Both the position numbers and the translations under genes were made by a program. DNA of 64,000 nucleotides. It comes from an alpha proteobacterium L41A. Lineage in GTDB: Bacteria > Pseudomonadota > Alphaproteobacteria > Caulobacterales > Caulobacteraceae. The stretch lies in NCBI GenBank assembly GCA_000335735.1, contig AMYY01000011.1, forward strand, positions 31,127 to 95,126. Reading direction: 5' to 3'. Shown here piece by piece: positions 7,449 through 15,900 of the stretch. The notes under the pieces were generated by a model, which ran no database searches, was not told the origin of the DNA, and worked only from the letters and a program-made list of their open reading frames with translations. Position 1 is the stretch's first letter. Every line of letters starts with the position of its first letter.

Positions 7449-8249
7449 ATGCGTCATATCCTGCTTTATCTAGCCCTCAGCGCCAGCCTTGCCGCCTGCG
7501 ACGGCGACAACTCGGTCCGCATCACCACCACCTCCTCCAGCGACGATCAGGGCGCGGGCGTGTTGAAGGTGATCGACGCCCTGCAATGCCCCGACAATCT
7601 CGGCGTCCTGACGCGAAAGGGCCTGGCGGCGGCGGGCGGCGCGAACTGCGTCTATGGCGGCCCCAAGGGCGCCGACGTCGTGCTGCATCTGGTCAAGCTG
7701 GACGGGCGCTCAGTCGATGATGTGCTGCGGGATTTCGAGGCGCGCGCCAGCGCCGATCTGCCCCATACGGTCGCGCGCCTTGCCCCCGGGGCCGGAGATG
7801 CGCCGCCGCCGCCATCGATCGAGGCAGGCGATACGACTTCCGTGCAGGCGCCTGGGGTCGACATCAAGACGCGCGGCGAAGACGCCTCGGTCCGCCTGCC
7901 CGGCCTGAAGATCGAGACCCAGGGCGATAACGCCAGCGTCCGCATCGGCGGCATCAACATCCGGTCCAAGGACGGACAAAACGTCCGCACCGAAACCTCG
8001 ACGGTCAGCGTGGACGCCAACGACAACTCCACGCGCGTGCGCACCCGAGCGCCGGGCGCGGCGACGCGCATGACCTATATCCTGGCTGACGACCAGCCCG
8101 GCGATGCGGGTTGGCGCCAGGTCGGCTTCGAAGCGCGCGGGCCCAGCGGCGGCCCGATCGTGATCGCCGTGGTCAGGTCCAAGGATCGCCGAAACGACGG
8201 CATTTTCGACGACGCCAAGGAACTGGTCACACTGAACGTCGGACGCTGA
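7449..8249 (+). CDS. Predicted lipoprotein with short internal beta repeats
   Basis: 266 residues from ATG 7449, chosen for the GAGAGG ribosome site and because it exposes a lipoprotein signal (MRHILLYLALSASLAAC, lipobox LAAC, Cys17). A conserved block follows (LKVIDALQCPDNLGVLTRKG...NCVYGGPKGADVVLHLVKLDG). The middle contains three imperfect repeats of about 17 residues (APGVDIKTRGEDASV, LPGLKIETQGDNASV, IGGINIRSKDGQNV). The C-terminal block resembles a second beta domain. I know this only as an uncharacterised Caulobacterales type; no function is assigned. Confidence 0.75.
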   Translation: MRHILLYLALSASLAACDGDNSVRITTTSSSDDQGAGVLKVIDALQCPDNLGVLTRKGLAAAGGANCVYGGPKGADVVLHLVKLDGRSVDDVLRDFEARASADLPHTVARLAPGAGDAPPPPSIEAGDTTSVQAPGVDIKTRGEDASVRLPGLKIETQGDNASVRIGGINIRSKDGQNVRTETSTVSVDANDNSTRVRTRAPGAATRMTYILADDQPGDAGWRQVGFEARGPSGGPIVIAVVRSKDRRNDGIFDDAKELVTLNVGR

Positions 8250-8343
8250 CGCGGCGATTTCCTGCGCCGTCTGGCCCCTCCCGCTTGATCCCGGCGTATC
8301 TTTGCGTCACCTGACCAGCCGACAAGCGATCAGGACACGCGAT

Positions 8344-8985
8344 TTGGCCGAGCGCCCTACCAAGAAGAACGCCCCCCGCGCCTGGCAGCGCATGCTGTCC
8401 GGTCGTCGCCTGGATCTGCTGGACCCGTCGCCGTTCGACATCGAGATCGAGGACATCGCCCACGGCCTGGCGCGCGTCGCCCGATGGAACGGTCAGACCA
8501 TCGGCGAACACGCGTTTTCGGTCGCCCAGCACTCCTGCGTAGTTGAAGAGATCGCCGCCCACATCAAGCCCGGCCTGGATCCGAAATGGCGACTGGCCGC
8601 GCTGCTGCATGACGCCTCGGAATACGTCATCGGCGACATGATCTCGCCATTCAAGGCGGCGCTCGGGGCCGGTTACAAGGACTTCGAGGCCAAGCTGGAA
8701 GCCGCGATCCACCTGCGCTACGGCCTGCCGCCCAAGACGCCGCAAACGATCAAGACCCTGATCAAAAAGGCCGATAAGGCTTGCGCCTTCTTCGAGGCGA
8801 CGCAGCTGGCGGGTTTCACCGAAAAGGAATCGCTGGGCTTCTTCGGCAGTCCGCCCGAGGGCTACAGCCTGACGATCGAACCTCAACCCGCGCCGGTCGC
8901 CCAGGCCCGCTATCTGGAACGCTACCGCGTCCTGGCGGGAGCCGTCGGTCTGATCCCCGCCGACGACGCCTGGCATACGGAATAA
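8344..8985 (+). CDS. HD-domain phosphohydrolase (YfbR-like)
   Basis: 213 residues from TTG 8344, preferred because AGGA precedes it at the right distance; TTG 8302 is an alternative. HD-superfamily metal residues are seen in HAFSVAQHS and ALLHDASEYVIGD (the HD pair), with a later KKADKACAFFEATQ segment. Related HD proteins remove phosphate from nucleotides such as deoxynucleoside monophosphates. The gene ends 4 bp before an NrtR-type NAD regulator, so both are probably co-transcribed, and a nucleotide or NAD-linked substrate is plausible. The substrate itself is inference. Confidence 0.75.
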   Translation: MAERPTKKNAPRAWQRMLSGRRLDLLDPSPFDIEIEDIAHGLARVARWNGQTIGEHAFSVAQHSCVVEEIAAHIKPGLDPKWRLAALLHDASEYVIGDMISPFKAALGAGYKDFEAKLEAAIHLRYGLPPKTPQTIKTLIKKADKACAFFEATQLAGFTEKESLGFFGSPPEGYSLTIEPQPAPVAQARYLERYRVLAGAVGLIPADDAWHTE

Positions 8986-8989
8986 AGCG

Positions 8990-9922
8990 ATGACCCAGGG
9001 GGCGGAGGATGGCGTTCGCATCGGTCTGTCGGCGGTCGTGATGACCTTGAGAGACCGACAGGCCGTCGTCCTGACGACCCCGACCGAGGACGGTTCACGC
9101 GCCCTGCCCTTCGGGCCGTTCGATCCCGTGCGCGACCGCACCTTCGAGCGCGCACTGCGGGATTTCGTGACCGCCCAGACTGGGTTTCGGCTCGGCTTCG
9201 TCGAACAGCTCTACACCTTCGGCGACGCGGGCCGCGCCTCGCCGCGCGCGACGCCCGGCCCCGGCCGGCACAGAGAGGTCTCCGTCGGCTATCTGGCCCT
9301 GACGCCCGACGCCGCGGAAGGCCAAACCCACGACGCCCGCTGGGACGCCGTGTTCGAGTTCTTTCCCTGGGAAGACCGGCGCGGCGGTCAGGACACTCAG
9401 ATCACGAAAGGCCTGCACGCCTGGGCCGATGGCGACGAGCACCGCCTGGCCCGGGCCCGCGCCCTGTTCGCCCTGACGCCCGATCACCGCTGGAACGAGG
9501 AGCGGGTGCTGGAGCGCTATGAACTGCTCTACGAAGCGCGTCTGGTCGCCGAGGCGTGGCGCGACGCCGACCTGTCGCCCACGCAGCCCATGCCGGGCCG
9601 CATCATGTCCTCGGATCACCGGCGCATCCTGGCGACGGCGCTCGGCCGCCTGCGCAGCAAGCTGAAATATCGTCCGGTCCTGTTCGATCTGACCCCTGGC
9701 GTCTTCACCCTGTCCGAACTCCAGGCGGGCGCCGAGGCCGTCTCGGGCCTCAGCCTGCACAAGCAGAATTTCCGACGCGGCGTGGAGCGGACAGGCCTGG
9801 TCGAACCCACCGGACAGTTGTCTTCCACCACGGGCGGCCGCCCTGCTGAACTGTTTCGATTCAAGGGCGTGGACGACCAGACCGGCGCCGCGCCGGGCCT
9901 GTCTTTGCCCGCGCAAAGATAG
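8990..9922 (+). CDS. NrtR-type transcriptional regulator (Nudix plus winged helix)
   Basis: 310 residues. The N-terminal half is a Nudix-like fold without a complete catalytic Nudix box. The C-terminal part carries the NrtR winged-helix pattern FTLSELQAGAEAVSGLSLHKQNFRRGVERTGLVEPTG followed by GGRPAELFRF. NrtR-family proteins sense ADP-ribose and repress NAD biosynthesis or salvage genes. The gene follows the HD-domain gene by 4 bp. No NAD biosynthesis gene is adjacent, although nadK lies 35 kb away in the window. The target set cannot be read from this sequence. Confidence 0.8.
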   Translation: MTQGAEDGVRIGLSAVVMTLRDRQAVVLTTPTEDGSRALPFGPFDPVRDRTFERALRDFVTAQTGFRLGFVEQLYTFGDAGRASPRATPGPGRHREVSVGYLALTPDAAEGQTHDARWDAVFEFFPWEDRRGGQDTQITKGLHAWADGDEHRLARARALFALTPDHRWNEERVLERYELLYEARLVAEAWRDADLSPTQPMPGRIMSSDHRRILATALGRLRSKLKYRPVLFDLTPGVFTLSELQAGAEAVSGLSLHKQNFRRGVERTGLVEPTGQLSSTTGGRPAELFRFKGVDDQTGAAPGLSLPAQR

Positions 9923-10009
9923 CGTCGGATTTCTTTCACAGACGGGTTGCGAAGCGCTGCGGCTCCGACTAGAGAAGCCCCTCGCTCGACCAAGCGATAT
10001 CGGCGCCGC

Positions 10010-10099
<90 letters not shown>

Positions 10100-10410
10100 T
10101 TCCGTCGGGAATAGCCTAAACTCAAAAGATCCAAGCCTCAGACGCTCGCTGATTCTGATCTTCTGGCATGCATAATTGCTCAGCGCGCTGGCGTGGTCGC
10201 CGTGCTCTAAGGCAATCCCCTTCACCCGCTGACGGGGCCGCCGCTGATCGACAGGTTTTCTGAAATGGCGCCGTCAGTTGTGGCGACATTCACCCGTGCG
10301 CACGCCGCCCCGATGTTGAGGTCGAAGTGCACAACCGACGAAGGCTCTCGATCAGAACAACGCCACGCCCTCTTCCCCACGACACAAGAGCGAGAGCCAT
10401 GGTGTCGGTG
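10100..10410. other. Intergenic stretch without a recognisable gene
   Basis: About 310 bp between tRNA-Ser and the end of the aspartyl protease gene. Both strands contain only short or shadow frames, and I see no integrase remnant, terminal repeat or copy of the tRNA 3' end. Confidence 0.5.
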
Positions 10411-11321
10411 CTATTTCGGTATCCGAACCTGAAGCTCCGCCTTGGGAAAATCTAGGGCGAAGGCATCGAGGTTATTCAACAGGTCCGATCCGAGGATCAG
10501 CTCTGGCGTTTGCCCCCCCCGGCGTCAGGGGATTCGTCAGCAACGAAGATCAACGGCACGTTCTGGAAGTTGACCGGCCCCAAACGGATGCGGTTCACAG
10601 TTCCCTCTAGGACCGCCGTCCCATGGTCGGTCGCACCGCGAATCTCGCCTGCTGGCGCAAGGCGCGAATCGGTCTGCGTCCAGCCGAGGGCCTTCAAGGC
10701 CCCTCCAGACGCCACGGAAACGGATGCGCCGGTATCGATCAGAGCGTTGAAGGTTACGCCGTCGATGTCGACCGGCACCTCAAGCAGGCCGCTGTCGTTG
10801 AGGCGGCCGGCGACAGAGACAAAGCCCGTCTTCGGGACGCCGGAGGGTTGGATCGACAGACGCTTTGCAGCGTTGTCGAAGACGACGCGATCCTGGGTGA
10901 AAACCTCCATGCCGACGATGCCGCGCGCCTCGGTGGCCGTCGCGTTCGGCATGGCGATCATGCCGACGGCCGTACTATCAAACAGGGCTGTCTTGAAACG
11001 ATCGACGCCATAAAGCGCAGCCTGCTGCTGGCCAGCAACCCCGCCGACACCCATCTCCCCAATCGCCGGCAACCCCAGTTCGTCGACCAGCGCCGGCGTC
11101 AGAAGGCTGGTCTGCGCGGCGGTATCGACGACCATACGGAAGGGTCCCTTCCCGTTGATCTCAGCCTCGATCGTCGGTCGGCCACGGCTGTCGCGGGTCA
11201 GGGCCGACTCCTTGGAAGCGAGCATGGGCGCCGCGGCTGTCGCGGCTTGATGCTGTGGCTGCTCAGTGGCGGGCTGGGGCGCGTTGATGGCCAGGCCGGC
11301 GATCAGGATCAGAGCGTGCAT
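10411..11321 (-). pseudogene. Secreted retropepsin-like aspartyl protease, frameshifted near the C-terminus
   Basis: The frame from ATG 11321 gives a signal peptide and two aspartyl-protease half-domains with motifs VVDTAAQTS and ALIDTGASVS, then ends early at 10497. The break is at a run of eight G on the minus strand (10513-10520). With one more G the frame continues for 33 codons (QTPELILGSDLLNNLDAFAL... to IPK) and stops at 10411. That restores the family-typical ending (LGSDLL...ALDF). Restored length is about 303 residues. It may be a base-calling error, a phase-variable tract or a real lesion. A probable promoter lies at 11348-11383, and the gene follows the histidine kinase on the same strand. 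Confidence 0.85.
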
Positions 11322-11334
11322 GTCAGTCTCCAGG

Positions 11335-11352
11335 ACAGATCGCTCGATCTGT
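11335..11352. promoter_or_regulatory. Perfect 8-bp palindrome overlapping the predicted aspartyl protease promoter
   Basis: ACAGATCG-CT-CGATCTGT. The right arm overlaps the predicted minus-strand -10 element (TACAGA, 11353-11348), and the centre is near the expected +1, 14 bp before the ATG. It is suited to a dimeric repressor or a 5' hairpin in the mRNA. Confidence 0.45.
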
Positions 11353-11361
11353 ACTCAACCA

Positions 11362-11383
11362 AGCTGATCGGAAACTGGCGCCG
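11362..11383 (-). promoter_or_regulatory. Candidate response-regulator site before the aspartyl protease gene
   Basis: Minus-strand half-sites CGGCGCCAGTT and TCCGATCAGCT. Compared with the site at 33062-33083 they match 8 of 11 and 5 of 11. Exactly 8 nt follow before TACAGA, a -10-like element, as in the three strong sites. The second half-site is weak, so this is tentative. Confidence 0.4.
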
Positions 11384-11412
11384 TCATTTCGCCAGACCTG
11401 GTCTGCCTGTCG

Positions 11413-12834
11413 CTATGGCCGCGAGGACGCGTCGGGATCAAAGCGCAGCGCCACTTCGGCGCCCCCGCCCGGCGCCTCTCCGATCTCCACCGCGCCCTCG
11501 TGCCGATCGACCACAGCTTTCACGATCGCAAGCCCCAGCCCATAACCGCTACGTCCCGTCGAAAAGCGGGTGAACGGCTCGAACAGCGACTTCATTTGTT
11601 CGGCGGGAATACCGGGCCCCTGGTCGCGCACCCTGACCCAGCCATCCTTGTCCAGCCTCACCACGACGCGTTGTCCCTGAGCCGAAAACGACAGGGCGTT
11701 GTCGATCACGTTGCCGATCGCGGTCTCGACCAGGCCCGGATCGGCCCAGAGGGTGTAGCGCGTCACTTCGCGTTCGAAAACGAGATCGAGACCGCGACGG
11801 GCCGCGACGACTTCTCGCTCGCCAACCGCCCTCCCCGTCAGCGTGACCAGATCGGATTCCTTCAGCGGCTCCGGCGCCTCGCCGATCGTCATCAGCTTGA
11901 GCAACTGGTTGGCCAGGTCAGTCAGGCGGCGAACGTCGGAGATCAGCTTCTCCTTCAGCCGTCCGTCGTCCATGATTTCGAGACGGGTGCGCAGCACCGT
12001 GAGAGGGGTGCGCATCTCGTGAGCGGCGGCCGACAGGAAGAAGCGCTGTCGACGCTGGGCCTCGTCGACGCGCACGATCATCTGGTTGAGCGCCGATACA
12101 AGGGGCGCGACCTCCAGGGGGAGGCCTTTCTCCGGGAAGAGGTCGCTCAGATTGTCGGGATCGAGATCGCGCGCCATGGCGGCGACCCTGCGAATGCGTA
12201 GAACGTTCGCCAGGAGGATGATTGCGAAAACGACGAACGCCGCCCCGACGGTGAAGAGGAAGATGCCCCCGTAACTCCAGATGAATTTGCTGTAGAGCCG
12301 AACCGATCCGCTGGCCGCCGTGGTCGTCGCATGTTCGATCCCAGCGTACTCGTAGTAGCTCGCCTGACCTCCACATTCCGAATAGGCGAGAAAGCTGCGT
12401 CCCGGTCCGCCAGGGTCGTCGTTCGTGCTGGTCAGGCACAGGCCTGAATAGGCCTTCGTCAAATCCTGCTTTTGCAGCCTGTCGAACGCTAGGCTGATGA
12501 AGAAGGGCGTCCCTTCACCCGAGCGAAACTCACGCCCACGGACCTTTATGAAATACCGAAACTGCGGATTGTGCGCCTTGATGTCGCGCAAGACAGGATC
12601 GGCGGCGAGGTCGCCGCCTGCGCCCGGGCGCTCGCGTTCGGCGAAGGCGAACCGGCTGAGGACCTGAGAGGCGTTAGATGCCGTGATCTGCACGGGATCT
12701 GCGACGCCGGAGGGTTCGACGGACAGCAGGGGGCGCAGCGTGAAGAAGTAGACGCCAAACCCCACGAATAGAATGGTGATGAGCGCCAGTTGCCCGAACA
12801 TGGACCGGTGCAGACTTCGTAACGCCAGACCCAA
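11413..12834 (-). CDS. Sensor histidine kinase
   Basis: 473 residues from TTG 12834, chosen because AGGAGG lies 5 nt upstream. Transmembrane segments are at about 12-33 and 184-214 with a periplasmic sensor of about 150 residues between them. Next come a HAMP-like linker, HisKA with the phosphoacceptor H272 in AAAHEMRTPLT, and an HATPase domain (IGNVIDNALSF, VRDQGPGIP, GYGLGLAIV). No response regulator is adjacent. The nearest is at 29186-29860 in the same island and is the likely partner. It lies 87 bp downstream of the giant TPR gene and may be the last gene of that operon, with the aspartyl protease after it. Confidence 0.9.
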   Translation of the reverse strand: MGLALRSLHRSMFGQLALITILFVGFGVYFFTLRPLLSVEPSGVADPVQITASNASQVLSRFAFAERERPGAGGDLAADPVLRDIKAHNPQFRYFIKVRGREFRSGEGTPFFISLAFDRLQKQDLTKAYSGLCLTSTNDDPGGPGRSFLAYSECGGQASYYEYAGIEHATTTAASGSVRLYSKFIWSYGGIFLFTVGAAFVVFAIILLANVLRIRRVAAMARDLDPDNLSDLFPEKGLPLEVAPLVSALNQMIVRVDEAQRRQRFFLSAAAHEMRTPLTVLRTRLEIMDDGRLKEKLISDVRRLTDLANQLLKLMTIGEAPEPLKESDLVTLTGRAVGEREVVAARRGLDLVFEREVTRYTLWADPGLVETAIGNVIDNALSFSAQGQRVVVRLDKDGWVRVRDQGPGIPAEQMKSLFEPFTRFSTGRSGYGLGLAIVKAVVDRHEGAVEIGEAPGGGAEVALRFDPDASSRP

Positions 12835-12921
12835 CCCGTCCTCCTCGCCCTTGAGCGCTCATGCCTCATCCTAGCCGATGCCCGCGAGGGTCAAAACAGC
12901 ACGCTTACAGGGGCGTGGGCC

Positions 12922-15900
12922 TCAGTCGGCCGCGAGACCCTCGAAGCGATTTCCGGCTGAACTGGCGGCCTGCCGCTTGACCAACTGCGCGAGGTCCCTT
13001 CGAATCCGTTCAGCAGCCGGCCTGTCTGAGAATGTCGCCAACGCCTCTGCGAAGGCGTCAGAATCCAGCGGCGGGTCGCCTGGATCGACGGAGTCGCGAT
13101 CGGCGGGATACAGACTTTGCAGCAGCGCAGCCTGCATCAGTTCTGCGGCAATGGCATTCTCACCGGCACGTCCATAGGCGCGTGCAGCCGCCAATCTCAG
13201 GCCAGCGGATGGCGTCGACACGAAACGCAACTGTCGGGTCAACCCCGCCAGGCGCTCTTCATTCAGCGCCACCGGAGCCTTGCGCTCGAGCGCCAGGAAG
13301 AGCGCCAGGTCATTGGCGCCGATCGGCGGTCCCAACAGTTGGCCGGCAAGCGCGTCGAGCCGCGCCTGTCCCGCGCCCTGGCTCCAAAGACCGTTGGCAA
13401 TCCTGTCATAAAGTCGCATCTGCCGCGCCTGCATGGCTCCCGACAGGCTCGAGAGCTCGGCTTCGACCTCTGCCGTGACAGCGGGATCGTCGGTCAAGGC
13501 CGCCAGAACAGGCGCGGCATAACCGGCGGCTGTCGGATCCGCCAGACTGTCAATCAAGGCCTGACGATCGGCCGTGTCGCCCTCCTCGCGTCCGCGTGGC
13601 GACGTGGAGCGCCATAGACCGCGAAGAGCGTCGGCTCTCGCCGCACCCTGCATCTGCGGCTCAACCAGTCGATCAAGCGGCCGAGCAGCCGCCGTGACCG
13701 TCCGCTTCGGCTCTTGAACAGCCAGGGCGGCGACAGCTGGCGCTTGCGGAAACCGTTGCCTATAGGCGGCCCAGACGGGCTCGAAGGCGCTCAGCAGATC
13801 GACTTCGCCGCGGCGCGGCGCTGCAGCTCGTGTGACGAGTTGACCGATCCATTCGGGATCATCCAGATCGACGCTCGACGCTTGCGCCACGCGCGCCGCG
13901 TCGGCGGGATTGTCCGTCAGACGGTAGGCTAGGCCCAGCAGGGTGGCGAGCACCTGATCTTCGGATCGGCTCGCGGCATACGGGGCTGCGCTCGCGACAA
14001 AGGCGGGAAAATCGCCGGCCTTGGCCTGGATCAAAAGCAGGCCCGCGATATAGGCGCCGTTCTCCGGCTCGACGGAGACCAGTTTGGCGTAGGCGGCGGC
14101 GACCTTGGGATTGACCGGCGTCTTGGCAGCTTCGCCTCGCAAGAAGCGTCTTTGAAAGCGAGCCGTCTCCTCACGACTTAGCCGGGGCGCCGATAGGAAG
14201 GCGTCAAATGCCGCCTGACGCTCGACCTCGAACTTCTGCGTCAGTAGTCCCGCGAGACTTAATGGCGGCGTTTCCATCGCCTCTTGCAGAGCGGTCAAGG
14301 CTTCGAACGCACGAGCGCGATCACCAGCAAACCAAGCTGTCAGAACCTCCGGCAGACGCGCGCTGTCGGCGTAGCGCGCCGCGACGACCCGCGCGCCCGC
14401 TATCAAGACCTCCTGGTTGCCGGGCGGCGCATCCAACCGCAAAAGCAACTCGACAAAGCCGGCGCCGGTGTCAGCCGCCGCCGACCGTTCAGCGCTGATG
14501 TCCCGGATCAAGACGGCTTGCAGCCGAGCCCTTTGCGCCGGGGTGATAGAGGCATCGAGCAAGTAGCCGGCGATGGCCTTCTGCAGCCCCGAGGCCGCAC
14601 CCGTCTGCTCAAGACGTGCAACGAGCGCATCGTAGAGATCAATGAGCCGATCCGGCTCGAACCGTTGCGTCATCACCTGCAAGGGCGTCGGCCCGCCGTC
14701 CCGCCGGCCCGCCGCCCCCGCCACGGGAAGCGGATCATTACCGCGCGAAACCAGCAGTTGGATGAGGACGTCATCCGAAAGCAGGCGACGACCTGCGGCG
14801 GCCTCCAGCTTCGCGAACCTGGCGGGATCGATGCGATAGACGTCGTAAAGAGCCAGATCGTTGAACGATGTCTGCGCCAGCGGCGCGAGAATGTCCTCGC
14901 GCACGATCTCTGGACGGTCGACGTCGGCCGCCTTGAGCAGAAGCGAGACCAACATGGGCGGCTGGCCTTCGATCACGCCCTTTTCACGTTGGGCTCGCCA
15001 AGGCGTGTCCGCCGCGATCGCCTGGTCGGTCAGGGCGCGAATACGGACGCGGTCCTGGGCTTCGAAGGCCAGGGCCAGACCCAGATCGAAATCGCCGTTC
15101 GCCTCTGACTGGCGCCGCAGATCTGCAATGGGCCAGTCAGCTTCCGCCGCTGTGGACGCCTGAGTCGCCGGAGCCGGCAGATCGGCCGACGCGCTCCGTG
15201 CATCAGGATCGTTCGCAAAGGGGGCAAGAAGCGATGTCTGCAGTTCGCCCAGATCGGCCTCGCCTAGGAAGGTCCCCAACCGCTGGTTGATGCTGACGAT
15301 CAGCGCGAGCCTGGGATAATCGGCCAGCTTGGCCGCCCCGCCCGATGCGGCCGATTGCGGCTGCAGCGCTGCAGAGGACGCGGTCCGGCGCCAGGCGGCC
15401 AAACGCTGTGGGGTCTCATCGGCAGGCCACGTCAACAGCACGCCTTCGATCAGCGTCGGCGCGTACTGAGCGGCGTCGAGCGCCTTCAGGGCGTCGCTGG
15501 CGCTTTGCGTCGGCTGCCGCTGCACAAGGGCGTTCAGACCGCGCCAATAGAGGGCGCCGGCTTCCGATTTCTGGCCCGACTGTTCCAGCAAGACAGCGGT
15601 GCGGGCGATCAGATCGAGATTGTCCTGATCCTGCAAAAGCGCCACGCGGTAGCTGGCCAGCGCCTCGCGTGTCATTCCAGCCTCGGCATAGGCTTCGCCT
15701 CGCAAGGCGTCCACGTTCACCAGCCCGCCGATGTCGCCCATCAATGCAAACGCCCGCTCGGCGCCGGCGACATCGCCTTCCTTCAGGAAGGTCTGCGCGA
15801 GGTCGGCGTAAACCTCCGGCGGATAGGGTTTGCGCATCGCCACAAGGCGGCGGCCGTAGATCGCCTTGCGCGCCGGGTCGCCTGCCGTCGTTTCACTGTC

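Noticed and set aside
12835..12921. Another copy of the island operator before the histidine kinase
   Set aside because: Only one half-site core (CTGTAAG) is present; the second half and a -10 at the standard distance are missing.
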